IMG/VR virus record: IMGVR_UViG_3300005841_000040 | Span: 1-52,459 of that record | Reading direction: 5' to 3' (one strand) | Source of the DNA: a virus | Length of the DNA stretch: 52,459 nucleotides | Shown: piece by piece, positions 8,006 to 15,526 of the stretch | How the letters are laid out: every line of letters starts with the position of its first letter | Numbering within the stretch: the first letter of the stretch is position 1 | Program-made: the position numbers and the translations under genes | The notes under the pieces: generated by a model | Database searches by the model: none | Told to the model about the DNA's origin: nothing | What the model saw: the letters and a program-made list of their open reading frames with translations, nothing else

Positions 8006-8799
8006 GGGGCCGTCCGCCAGGCACAGCCATCGGTGCTACGAAGAGGAAGTTGCCTCCCTATGGTGGCGTGCTGCGACGCTTCGCAACGTCGACACCGTCC
8101 GGAAACGGCATCACGCTCTCCGCAATCCATCCGGCTTATCGGCATGGCCGCACGCTGTTCCCGTCCCGCGTCTTCGATCCCGACGAGGTGCCGCGGGTGC
8201 TCAAGTCGGGTCTGCACAGCCGTAAGATCGGCAAGACGGTGATGAAGGGGCGTCTGAAGGGCGCGCCCATCTTCACGTTGACCCTCGAGGAGCGCGCGAC
8301 CTGTCCGCGCAGCTGTGAGGCGTGGGCGATCTGCTATGGCAACAACATGCAGGCGGCCGAGCGCATCACGCCCGGGCCCGCGCTTGAGCAATCCCTCTGG
8401 GGTGAGCTCGAGAATATGCAGGAAGATTATCCAGGCGGTTTCCTCGTCCGGCTCCACGTGCTCGGCGATTTCTATTCGGTCGATTATGTCGAGATGTGGG
8501 GCAGGGCGCTCGCCGCTTTCCCGGCGCTGCACATCTTCGGCTATACCGCCCGGCTTCCCGGCTCCCCCATCGGCGACGCGATCGACCGGCTGGCCGATGC
8601 CGATTGGGGCCGATTCGCGATCCGGTTTTCGGGGCGCGATGCACCGCTGAAATCGGCTGTTTTGGGCGATCATCGGGCCGATTCACACCCGGCCGGCGGC
8701 GCGATCATATGCCCGGCTCAGACCGAAAAGACAGACTGCTGCGCCACCTGCGCGCTCTGTTGGCAATCCGATCGATCCATCATGTTTCTGAGGCACTGA
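8002..8799 (+). CDS. GP88-like phage protein with conserved cysteines
   Basis: 265 residues from the ATGA-overlap start at 8002; the frame is open further upstream but inside the ParB-like gene. The sequence matches the GP88 type of phage protein: a first Cys group CPRSCEAWAICYGNNMQ, a central GDFYSVDYVEMWGRAL block, and a C-terminal Cys group CCATCALCWQS. The paired Cys groups suggest an iron-sulphur cluster or zinc site. Function is unknown in the family; the fold has been compared to radical-SAM-like barrels, but the CxxxCxxC motif is not cleanly present here. It sits directly before the C5 methyltransferase. Confidence 0.75.
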   Translation: MRGRPPGTAIGATKRKLPPYGGVLRRFATSTPSGNGITLSAIHPAYRHGRTLFPSRVFDPDEVPRVLKSGLHSRKIGKTVMKGRLKGAPIFTLTLEERATCPRSCEAWAICYGNNMQAAERITPGPALEQSLWGELENMQEDYPGGFLVRLHVLGDFYSVDYVEMWGRALAAFPALHIFGYTARLPGSPIGDAIDRLADADWGRFAIRFSGRDAPLKSAVLGDHRADSHPAGGAIICPAQTEKTDCCATCALCWQSDRSIMFLRH

Positions 8800-8800
8800 A

Positions 8801-10906
8801 ATGGCAACAAACAAGCGTCCCCGCCTGACCGCCGGCCGCCCGGATGGCGGCAATCACAAGCAACCCGTGCTCCGACTGGTCGAGCACTCGCCGAATGTCG
8901 AGCGTGACTATTCCGTCGGCATCATAGTGGACAATTTCGCCGGCGGTGGCGGTGCATCGACAGGCATCGAAGCCGCGGCGGGGCGCGATGTCGACGTGGC
9001 GATCAACCACGATGCCGAAGCGGTAGCGATGCATGCTGCGAACCATCCTCGCACCCGGCATCATTGCCAGAGCATTTGGAGCGTGGATCCGCTCGACGCG
9101 GTGACCATCGACGGCGTCCAGCAACCGGTCTGGCTCGCCTGGTTCTCGCCGGACTGCACTCATCATTCGAATGCCCGTGGCGGCAAACCGCGCGAGAAGG
9201 GCATCCGCGATCTCGCATGGGTGGTCATCCACTGGATCAAGCGTCTCGGGCCCAAGCTGCGCCCGGCCATCATCAAGGTCGAGAATGTCGAGGAGTTCCT
9301 GACATGGGGACCGCTCGACGAAGAGGGCAGGCGCATCCCCGAGCGCAATGGTGAGATCTTTCGCCAGTGGATCGGGGAGATGCGCAAGGCCGGATACAAG
9401 GTCGAATGGCGGGTCATCCGCGCCTGCGACGTCGGGACGCCGACGATCCGAAAGCGGCTGTGCCTGATCGCGCGCTGTGATGGCAAGCCGATCATGTGGC
9501 CGGTACCGACGCACGGGCCCGGTCGCGCGAAGCCATACCGTACCGCCGCTGAATGCATCGACTGGTCGATACCATGCCCGTCGATCTTTCTCACGGCCGA
9601 GGAAGGCCGCGCGATCGGCGTCAAGCGGCCGCTCGCCGAAGCGACCATGCGCCGCATTGCGCGTGGCGTCCAGCGCTACGTGATCGACGCCGCGCAGCCC
9701 TTCATCGTCAGCCTTACGCATCATGGCGCGGATCGCGTCGAATCGCTCGAGGATCCGATGATGACGGTCACCGGGGCGCACAGGGGAGAAAAGGCGCTCA
9801 TCGTGCCAACCATCGTCGGTTGTGGCGGCCGGGCAGGGCAATCGCGCCCGCGCAGCGGTGATGAGCCTTTCGCCACCACGACGGCGAAGGCGGATGCCTG
9901 TCTGGTCGCCACCGTGCTGTCATACGCGCAGCAGGGCGGCGCCAATCGTAGCGTCGAGGATCCGATGCACACGGTGACTGCCTCGCCAAAGGATCAGAAC
10001 ACGCTGATCGCGGCGCACATCACGAAATTTCACACGGGCTCTACCGGCCAGTCGCTGGACGATCCCCTTGCGACGGTTACGGCAAACAGCTTCGAGAAGC
10101 GTCCCGGCGGCGCGACGCCGCTCGGCATCGTGGCCGCGACAATGGTGCAGACAGGCTATGGGGAGCGCCAAGGCCAGGTACCGCGCTCGCTCGATATCAA
10201 GGAGCCGCTTGGCACGGTCGTGGCCGGTGGCGGCAAGCATGCGCTCGTTTCGGCCTTCATGCAGAAGTTCGCCAGCGGCAACGCACCGTCCGGTGCCGAT
10301 GAACCCGCCCAAACCGTCGAAACGCATGAAAAACATGCCCTTACCGTCGCTCATCTAGCGCAGTTCAACACCAACCCAGATGGCACCGTGAATGCCGGAC
10401 ATGATATTCGTGAGCCGCTGAGCACAATCTCGACAAAAGGGCCGCATCAAGCAGTCGTCGCGGCGCACCTGCTCAATCTCAAGGGCTCGGAGCGAAGGGA
10501 TGCCCCGGTCGATGCGCCCGGACCCGCGATCACGGCGGGCGGCTATCACGTCGCGGAGGTCCGAGCGTTCCTGCTCAAATATTACGGCACAGATCAAGAT
10601 GCGCGCCTGGAAGAGCCTCTCCACACAGTGACGTCCAAAGATCGCTTCGGCCTCGTGATCGTCCATGGCGAGGCGTATCAGATCGTCGATATCGGGATGC
10701 GCATGCTGACGCCGCGTGAACTGTTCGCGGCGCAGGGCTTCCCAGCCGATTATATCATCGATCCGCCCGGCCCGAACGGAAAGCCGCTCACCAAGACGGC
10801 GCAGATCCGCATGTGCGGCAACAGCGTGTGTCCGCCGCTGGCGGAAGCACTGGTGCGGGCGAATATCGGGCGCGGAGACGATCTCGAAGAGGCCAGCGCA
10901 GCATGA
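8801..10906 (+). CDS. C5-cytosine DNA methyltransferase with repeat-rich target domain
   Basis: A 701-residue DNA (cytosine-5) methyltransferase. Motif I is VDNFAGGGGAS (43-53), the catalytic cysteine lies in SPDCTHHS (C119), ENV is at 161-163, motif VIII is around IRKRLCLIA (216-224), and the C-terminal motifs IX/X read MLTPRELFAAQGFP and MCGNSVCPPLAEALV. Typical phage C5 enzymes have about 350-450 residues; the excess is a block of about nine imperfect repeats at residues 297-622 in the position of the target-recognition domain. The motif IV variant (SPDC rather than PPCQ) is known from phage enzymes. It probably methylates phage DNA to evade host restriction. Confidence 0.92.
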   Translation: MATNKRPRLTAGRPDGGNHKQPVLRLVEHSPNVERDYSVGIIVDNFAGGGGASTGIEAAAGRDVDVAINHDAEAVAMHAANHPRTRHHCQSIWSVDPLDAVTIDGVQQPVWLAWFSPDCTHHSNARGGKPREKGIRDLAWVVIHWIKRLGPKLRPAIIKVENVEEFLTWGPLDEEGRRIPERNGEIFRQWIGEMRKAGYKVEWRVIRACDVGTPTIRKRLCLIARCDGKPIMWPVPTHGPGRAKPYRTAAECIDWSIPCPSIFLTAEEGRAIGVKRPLAEATMRRIARGVQRYVIDAAQPFIVSLTHHGADRVESLEDPMMTVTGAHRGEKALIVPTIVGCGGRAGQSRPRSGDEPFATTTAKADACLVATVLSYAQQGGANRSVEDPMHTVTASPKDQNTLIAAHITKFHTGSTGQSLDDPLATVTANSFEKRPGGATPLGIVAATMVQTGYGERQGQVPRSLDIKEPLGTVVAGGGKHALVSAFMQKFASGNAPSGADEPAQTVETHEKHALTVAHLAQFNTNPDGTVNAGHDIREPLSTISTKGPHQAVVAAHLLNLKGSERRDAPVDAPGPAITAGGYHVAEVRAFLLKYYGTDQDARLEEPLHTVTSKDRFGLVIVHGEAYQIVDIGMRMLTPRELFAAQGFPADYIIDPPGPNGKPLTKTAQIRMCGNSVCPPLAEALVRANIGRGDDLEEASAA
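9689..10666 (+). repeat. About nine tandem protein repeats in the C5 methyltransferase
   Basis: Each unit of roughly 32-42 residues has a conserved core of the form (E/D)-(E/D)-P-hydrophobic-x-T-V-T followed by a small linker and a hydrophobic strand ending in (L/V)(V/I)AAH or similar. Clear copies include LEDPMMTVT, VEDPMHTVT, LDDPLATVT, IKEPLGTVV, IREPLSTIS and LEEPLHTVT. The repeats diverge enough at the DNA level that recent slippage is unlikely; they look like an old, selected array. Confidence 0.8.
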
Positions 10907-11244
10907 CCTTCCGCTGCTGGCAACTCGCCGTGAAATGCGAGCAGGCGACGCCTGAAGCGCAACACGAAATGCTCCACGAAGCATGGGAAGCGATCGGACC
11001 GTCAATGCGTCCGTCGCCGGATCGTGCCGGCAGGTTCGGGAACATGATGGATGCTGCGGCCTATGAAAGCGCAGCAATTGAATTGATGCCAGCGGGATGG
11101 CGCATCGATTTCCTTCGCCAAGATCTGCCAGAGAAGCCGACCGTGAAGGTCGATTTGACCTCCGGCCCGCACGAGGCGCGCGGCAAGGGGTCAACCGTCG
11201 CGCTCGCCATAGCAGCAGCATCGCTGCGCGCGTGGACGGTATGA
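10903..11244 (+). CDS. Small hypothetical early protein
   Basis: 113 residues from an ATGA overlap with the C5 methyltransferase. The N-terminal half is helical with cysteine and tryptophan (FRCWQLAVKCEQATPEAQHE), and the C-terminal half reads DLTSGPHEARGKGSTVALAI, a Gly-rich stretch. No family recognised. It overlaps the PAPS-reductase-like gene by ATGA at its end, so it belongs to the same translational unit. Confidence 0.6.
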   Translation: MTFRCWQLAVKCEQATPEAQHEMLHEAWEAIGPSMRPSPDRAGRFGNMMDAAAYESAAIELMPAGWRIDFLRQDLPEKPTVKVDLTSGPHEARGKGSTVALAIAAASLRAWTV

Positions 11245-12074
11245 GCGAGCTGCAATTCGAGCTGTTTCCAGTTCAGCGACCTTCAAAGGAAGAGATCATA
11301 GCCGCCGCTCTCGCCTACGAACCGGTTGCCAAATTTGCAATGTTCTCGGGCGGTGACGGAAGTCTGGCCACGACGCATTGGTGCATGAACAATGTGCCCG
11401 GTTGCGAGGTGCTTCACATCAACACGGGAATCGGCATCGAGGCGACTCGCACGTTCGTCCGCGACACTTGCGCTGCCCAAGGTTGGAAACTTACCGAGAT
11501 CCGAGCGAAAGAGGATTGCGGCCAGGATTACGATGAAATCGTATCCGAGCACGGCTTTCCCGGACCGGCCGGACATCAGTTCATGTATTCCCGCCTGAAA
11601 GAGCGAGCCGTTGAGAAGATCGTGCGCGATCGAAAGGTGAAGCGCTCGGATAAGGTGATGCTTCTCACCGGCATCTGCCACGACGATAGCATGCGCCGCT
11701 CCGGGTATGGCGGGCGCGAGGTGAACTTCAAAGGCGCGCAGATGTGGGTCAATCCCATGTATTGGGCCGGGCAGTCTTGGCTTCATCAGTATATTCGTGA
11801 GACCGGCGTCGCGCGCAACCCAGTGTCGGAGCAGCTCGGCATGTCCGGCGAATGCCTCTGCGGCGCCTTCGCAGAGAAGGGCGAATTGAGGATCGTCCGG
11901 ATGGTGTGTCCCGTAACTGCCGCGCGGATCGAAGCGTTGCAACATCGCATACAGAACCGTCATCCGTGGGGTTGGGAAGACAGGCCACCGTCCACTGACC
12001 GCGATACGCTGACGCCAGACTTCTTCAGCCCAATGTGCGTAAACTGCCTTAAATCACAGCGGGTGGCTGCATGA
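11241..12074 (+). CDS. PAPS reductase-like adenine nucleotide alpha-hydrolase
   Basis: 277 residues with the PP-loop signature SGGDGS at 36-41 (the ATP-pyrophosphatase motif of PAPS reductases, and relative of DndC and tRNA-thiolation enzymes). HINTGIGIEATRTFV follows as in the family. The C-terminal part carries GECLCGAF and CVNC, two close cysteine pairs that could hold an iron-sulphur cluster. Phage members are usually annotated as phosphoadenosine phosphosulfate reductases, but sulphate assimilation makes little sense here; a nucleotide or DNA/RNA modification role is more plausible. No DndA, DndB or DndD partner is seen nearby. Confidence 0.85.
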   Translation: MSELQFELFPVQRPSKEEIIAAALAYEPVAKFAMFSGGDGSLATTHWCMNNVPGCEVLHINTGIGIEATRTFVRDTCAAQGWKLTEIRAKEDCGQDYDEIVSEHGFPGPAGHQFMYSRLKERAVEKIVRDRKVKRSDKVMLLTGICHDDSMRRSGYGGREVNFKGAQMWVNPMYWAGQSWLHQYIRETGVARNPVSEQLGMSGECLCGAFAEKGELRIVRMVCPVTAARIEALQHRIQNRHPWGWEDRPPSTDRDTLTPDFFSPMCVNCLKSQRVAA

Positions 12075-12544
12075 GCTGCATCGGCACGATCATTCCGATG
12101 ACGCTGCGCGAGGCAAATGACTTTGTAGAGAAGCACCATCGCCATAGCGCCCGGACGTCGAATGACGGCGGCAAGTTCGCGATCGGGCTGCGCGTGAAGG
12201 GTGAGCTTGTGGGCGTGGCGATCGTTGGCCGCCCGGTGGCGCGCCTACTTCAACGCGATCCGCTCACCGCCGAATTGCTCCGTGTATGCGTGAGCCCATC
12301 AGCTCCGCGCACGGCCAACAGCATGCTGTATGGCCGCGCCTGCCGCGTCTGGCATGCCATGGGCGGCAGGAAGTTGGTATCTTACACGCTAAAGCGGGAA
12401 AGCGGTGCCAGTCTGCGGGGTGCTGGCTTCACAGCCGTCGCCGAGGTGAAAGCCGAGCCTTGGAGCAGGCCGTCACGGCACCGCACCGCGAAAGCGATCG
12501 AAAGCGAGCCGAAAATCCGTTGGGAACGGGAGCTGCCCGCGTGA
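12071..12544 (+). CDS. XF1762 family protein
   Basis: 157 residues matching the XF1762 phage family: IPMTLREANDFVEKHHRH at the start, then GKFAIGLRVKGELVGVAIVG, ELLRVCVSPSAPRTANSMLYG, and GGRKLVSYTLKRESGASLRG. The beta-strand/helix order and the conserved Arg-Gly segments resemble a degenerate GNAT acetyltransferase fold, but no biochemical activity is established. Overlaps by ATGA upstream and GTGA downstream. Confidence 0.8.
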   Translation: MSCIGTIIPMTLREANDFVEKHHRHSARTSNDGGKFAIGLRVKGELVGVAIVGRPVARLLQRDPLTAELLRVCVSPSAPRTANSMLYGRACRVWHAMGGRKLVSYTLKRESGASLRGAGFTAVAEVKAEPWSRPSRHRTAKAIESEPKIRWERELPA

Positions 12545-13602
12545 GCCAGGAAACCCAAGCCTGGGCGAAGGAAGTCCGCACCGGTGATCCCGTCAGCAAG
12601 GCGGTGCTGATCGAAATTGCCAATTGGGCGAAGCCTGACGGTTCGGTCGAATTCCTCAGTCTCGCCCGGTTGGCCGACGTGCTCGAAATCTCCAAGCGCA
12701 GCGTGCAGCGGCACCTTAACCGGCTCGAGTTCGATCTAGGCTTCATCCGCCGCAGCGCCCGGCATCGCGAGGACGGCGGGCAGGGTGCAAACAGCTTCGA
12801 ACTGCTCGGATATCAGCCGCCGCTCAGCGCATTTGACCCCCGTGACAAATTGTCACCCTCCCGTGACGCAGGCGTCGTCCCCCCGCGACAAAATGGCCAT
12901 CTCCCCCGTGACACTGCTGTCACCCGATTAGGAGACAAGAATATATTACCCCCTTCAGAGCCTGACGGCTCTGAGCCCCCCAAGGGGGACGAACTGCCGC
13001 TTGGCGACGAAAAAGGGGAAGAGGCAAAGCCGTCAGCGAAGCGTGAGCGCGCCCGTGGCGTCCGGATCGATCCGAACTGGAAAGCGCTCCCGAGCGATGA
13101 ACTTCCCGAGAGCATCCGGTCGTTCGTGCGCAACTGGGCGGCGGGTGAATATCTGCGGCAGGCGGAGAAGTTCTTCAATCATTGGACCGCTGCGTCCGGT
13201 CGGAATGCCGCCAAGCGAGACTGGGCCGCGACGTGGCGTAATTGGCTGATCGAGGCCGAAGAGCGCGGGCTCATCAAGCGCTCGGTCACGGGCTCCGGCG
13301 CGCCCAACCGTGCAGCCTCAGCCGAAAATCCGCTGGTGCCGGTGCCGCGTGATGGTGAAGACACCATCTCCGAGAAAATCCGCGCCCGGCTGGTCGCTCG
13401 GCTCGGCAAGCAGGCCTACACGATGTGGTTCGCGCCCTGTGCCGTGCTGGTGAGCGATTTCAAGGTCACGATGCGCTGTCCGTCTGCATTCCACGCCTCC
13501 TGGCTGCCGCAGCAGCACGAGGCGATGGTGATGCGGGCATGCCGCGACGTGCTCGGCGAGCGCTTCAGCGGCGTTCATTGGGTCGAATGGCGGCCGGGAT
13601 GA
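12541..13602 (+). CDS. Replication initiator: helix-turn-helix domain plus DnaA-N-like domain
   Basis: GTG start in a GTGA overlap with XF1762; 353 residues. Residues 1-85 are a winged-helix DNA-binding domain (LADVLEISKRSVQRHLNRLE). Residues 98-180 are a polar, low-complexity linker. The C-terminal part (from about residue 275) reads IRARLVARLGKQAYTMWFAP ... CPSAFHASWLPQQHEAMV, similar to the N-terminal domain of DnaA that recruits helicase. This architecture parallels lambda O: origin-binding domain, linker, helicase-recruiting domain. The origin candidate lies in the DNA coding the linker, as in lambda. No dedicated helicase loader is seen, so host DnaB recruitment through the DnaA-like domain is inferred. 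Confidence 0.8.
   Translation: MSQETQAWAKEVRTGDPVSKAVLIEIANWAKPDGSVEFLSLARLADVLEISKRSVQRHLNRLEFDLGFIRRSARHREDGGQGANSFELLGYQPPLSAFDPRDKLSPSRDAGVVPPRQNGHLPRDTAVTRLGDKNILPPSEPDGSEPPKGDELPLGDEKGEEAKPSAKRERARGVRIDPNWKALPSDELPESIRSFVRNWAAGEYLRQAEKFFNHWTAASGRNAAKRDWAATWRNWLIEAEERGLIKRSVTGSGAPNRAASAENPLVPVPRDGEDTISEKIRARLVARLGKQAYTMWFAPCAVLVSDFKVTMRCPSAFHASWLPQQHEAMVMRACRDVLGERFSGVHWVEWRPG
12838..12952. other. Candidate replication origin: four iterons plus AT-rich stretch
   Basis: Four units beginning CGTGAC or CGCGAC occur at 12841, 12862, 12884 and 12907, spaced 21, 22 and 23 bases, about two helical turns each. Three contain inverted repeats: GTGACAA-A-TTGTCAC (12842-12856), GACGC-AG-GCGTC (12865-12876) and GTGACA-CTGC-TGTCAC (12908-12923). 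An AT-rich tract (AAGAATATATTA) follows at about 12936-12948. The arrangement inside the initiator gene matches the lambda ori layout. Initiator binding is inferred. Confidence 0.65.
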
Positions 13603-13659
13603 CCGGCTGAGAACAGAGCGGCGGGAACTGAACTTTGTTGATTGGGGGGATCTGGGGAA

Positions 13660-14217
13660 ATGAGCAATTGGTGCATTCTGCGCATGTCGGCCGGGAGCAC
13701 GCTGAATGTGGCCAAAGGTCTGGCGGAAGCCGGATTTGAGGTTTGGACACCAATCGAACGGCAAGTGAAGCGCGTCCGCGCCTCCCGCACCCGCGTCGAG
13801 CATGACGTGCCGATGTTGCCCAGCTTCGTCTTCGCTCGTGATGATCGCCTGCTCGACCTGCTTGCGGCCTCGAAATCGCCAGCGCTGACCTATCAGCAAT
13901 GGGATGCGGAGCAGAAGCGCATGGTGACCAAGGGCGTGCCATTCTTTCGCGTTTTTCGCTATCTGGAAGGATACCCGCGTATCGCCGATCGGCATCTCGA
14001 TCCGTTGCGCCAGGCAGAGCAGCGGCGCAAGCCGCGCGAGAAGCGGAAGCGCCTGGCGATCGGAGCGGAGGTCAAATATCCCGACGCTGGATTTGATGGG
14101 CTGATCGGCAAGGTTGAGGCCATGCAGGGGCGCTATGCGCTGGTATGCTTTCCCGGGTTTCACATTCCAGTGAAGATCACGCCAGATTGCCTGATACCAG
14201 CGAGGCCAGCCGCTTGA
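13660..14217 (+). CDS. NusG-like transcription factor, probable late antiterminator
   Basis: About 185 residues. The N-terminus (NWCILRMSAGSTLNVAKGLA ... FEVWTPIERQVKR ... MLPSFVFARDD) has the NusG N-terminal domain pattern: a WxxLR strand, a helix, then the conserved basic loop and PSFVF strand. The C-terminus (RLAIGAEVKYPD ... LIGKVEAMQGRYALVCFPGF) resembles a KOW domain. NusG-family proteins bind RNA polymerase and alter pausing and termination; phage copies may act as antiterminators in place of lambda Q. It is the last gene before the DNA-packaging genes, where a late regulator is expected. The ATG at 13660 is chosen over a TTG at 13642. Confidence 0.75.
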   Translation: MSNWCILRMSAGSTLNVAKGLAEAGFEVWTPIERQVKRVRASRTRVEHDVPMLPSFVFARDDRLLDLLAASKSPALTYQQWDAEQKRMVTKGVPFFRVFRYLEGYPRIADRHLDPLRQAEQRRKPREKRKRLAIGAEVKYPDAGFDGLIGKVEAMQGRYALVCFPGFHIPVKITPDCLIPARPAA

Positions 14218-14416
14218 CGCGCCCGATTATTTTACTGTATCTCAGCGTGCAAATAAATCGGCTGCCAGGAGCAGCATAGTGAGCGCGCTGGCCCTCTGAG
14301 CCACCCTTGCACCGCCAACCGGCAATTGCTTCGGGTGGCAGTGCGAAAGCGTGGTGATCCCCAGAACCATCAAACATCCAGCTCAGACGCGAGCCTGCCT
14401 CATATGGGATCGGTCC
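14214..14416 (+). promoter_or_regulatory. Candidate late promoter and leader
   Basis: TTGACG at 14214-14219 is followed, after 17 bases, by GTATCT, a weak -10. The region is AT-rich for this genome and precedes the packaging and head genes with about 200 bases of non-coding leader, as expected for a late transcript on which an antiterminator acts. Promoter strength and start are not established; the -10 match is poor. Confidence 0.35.
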
Positions 14417-14740
14417 ATGCGGCTTCCTATTGCCAAGCCCGGCCTGGTAGCCATTGGCGGCCGCCGCGTTGCCACGCTGCCCAAGGAAGCGCTTCCGCTT
14501 TATCAAACGCCTGAGTACCGCATATGGCGCGAGACGGTCATTGCCCGCGCTGGGGGGCGATGCGAGGAGATAGTGGACGGCAAGCGGTGCTGGAAGGCAG
14601 CCCCGAGGCACCGGATGTTCGCGGACCACAAGGTTGAGGTGAGGGACGGGGGCGCCCTGTTCGACCCTGAGAACGGCCGCTGCCTATGCGGCGCCCATCA
14701 CACCGCGAAGACCGCGAAGGCGCGGGCCGAGCGCCGCTGA
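14417..14740 (+). CDS. HNH endonuclease, packaging-associated
   Basis: 107 residues from the ATG at 14417; an upstream in-frame ATG at 14351 adds residues without family resemblance. The core is the HNH fold: RCEE ... KRCW, then HRMFADHKVEVRDGG and CLCGAHHTAKTAKA, with the D-H pair and downstream His/Asn-type ligands and four zinc cysteines. HNH proteins beside terminase are required for cutting at cos in several siphophages. Its place directly before the terminase genes supports that role. Confidence 0.88.
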   Translation: MRLPIAKPGLVAIGGRRVATLPKEALPLYQTPEYRIWRETVIARAGGRCEEIVDGKRCWKAAPRHRMFADHKVEVRDGGALFDPENGRCLCGAHHTAKTAKARAERR

Positions 14741-14920
14741 GCCCCTCGGGCCGAGGCGACGGCGGATGGCGCCCTCCTTGGAGGGGTAGGGGGTTTGGCT
14801 TTGCCCTGATCGCGCGCCGTCAACCGCATTGGACCGCACGCAGAGATTTTTTTTCGACCTTAGGATTTTGGGCGATGCCTCTCAGAGGGCCATGGAAAAA
14901 TAATCGAGGGCGATAATCCT
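14741..14920. other. Non-coding gap between HNH and terminase, possible cos region
   Basis: No gene seen. It contains a short palindrome CCTCGGGCCGAGG (14744-14756), a T8 run near 14846-14857 and an AT-rich approach to the terminase start. HNH-terminase junctions are common sites for cos in this phage type, but no cohesive-end sequence can be identified by eye. Confidence 0.3.
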
Positions 14921-15526
14921 ATGGGTAAGCGCGGACGCCCGACCAAGGAGCCGACTGCCGAAGAGAAGGCGAAGGTCGCGGAATTGGTAGAGAAAAAGCT
15001 ACCTCAGGCCGACATCGCGCGCATTCTCGGGATGACCGTGCCGACCTTTCGGAAATATTTTCATGAGGAATTTTTTTCCGGTAAAAAAAATATGGTTCCG
15101 GCTTTGCCGAGCAGAGCCATCACAGACGCCCAACGCGAGAAGGTGAAACTGTATCTCGGATACGGTATGTCGCCTGAGGATATCGCTCTGGCGCTCGATT
15201 ACACCCGAGACGGGGAGTTCGAGAGTTTCTGTAGCGACTTCGCGATTGAGCTTCGGATCGGCAAGGCGGTGACGCGCGCCGAAACGATCGATCGGCTGGT
15301 TAATCAGAGCAAGGGCGGCCTGATCGGGGCCACTACGAAATTAGAGGCTCTGAGCAGACCCGTCGTGCCAAGCGACGGCGCGGCGCCCACCGGCGCTGCT
15401 TATGTCGGCAAGAAGGAGGCCGCCAAAGCAGACGCCGCAAGCGCGGTTGCAGGCACCAGCAAGTTCGCACCACGGTCCGCGCCGCGGCTGGCGACATCGG
15501 GCGGAAGACCGGTTGACGGTCCGTGA
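14921..15526 (+). CDS. terS: Terminase small subunit
   Basis: 201 residues. The N-terminal third is a helix-turn-helix (ADIARILGMTVPTFRKYF) preceded by KRGRPTKEPTAEEKAKVAEL, which binds the packaging start site. Residues 60-140 are helical and suit the oligomerisation core. The C-terminus is Ala/Pro-rich and disordered. Its stop overlaps the large-subunit GTG as GTGA, the usual coupling of the terminase pair. Confidence 0.85.
   Translation: MGKRGRPTKEPTAEEKAKVAELVEKKLPQADIARILGMTVPTFRKYFHEEFFSGKKNMVPALPSRAITDAQREKVKLYLGYGMSPEDIALALDYTRDGEFESFCSDFAIELRIGKAVTRAETIDRLVNQSKGGLIGATTKLEALSRPVVPSDGAAPTGAAYVGKKEAAKADAASAVAGTSKFAPRSAPRLATSGGRPVDGP

Noticed and set aside
11241-12074. Dnd-type DNA phosphorothioation system
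   Set aside because: Only a DndC-like fold is present; no desulfurase, DndB, DndD or DndE gene is seen in the window.
12838-12952. The repeats in the initiator gene as a mere proline-rich coding artefact
   Set aside because: Codon choice could produce repeated CCCCCGTGAC, but it does not explain the inverted arms reaching 7 bases nor the AT-rich tract right after them.
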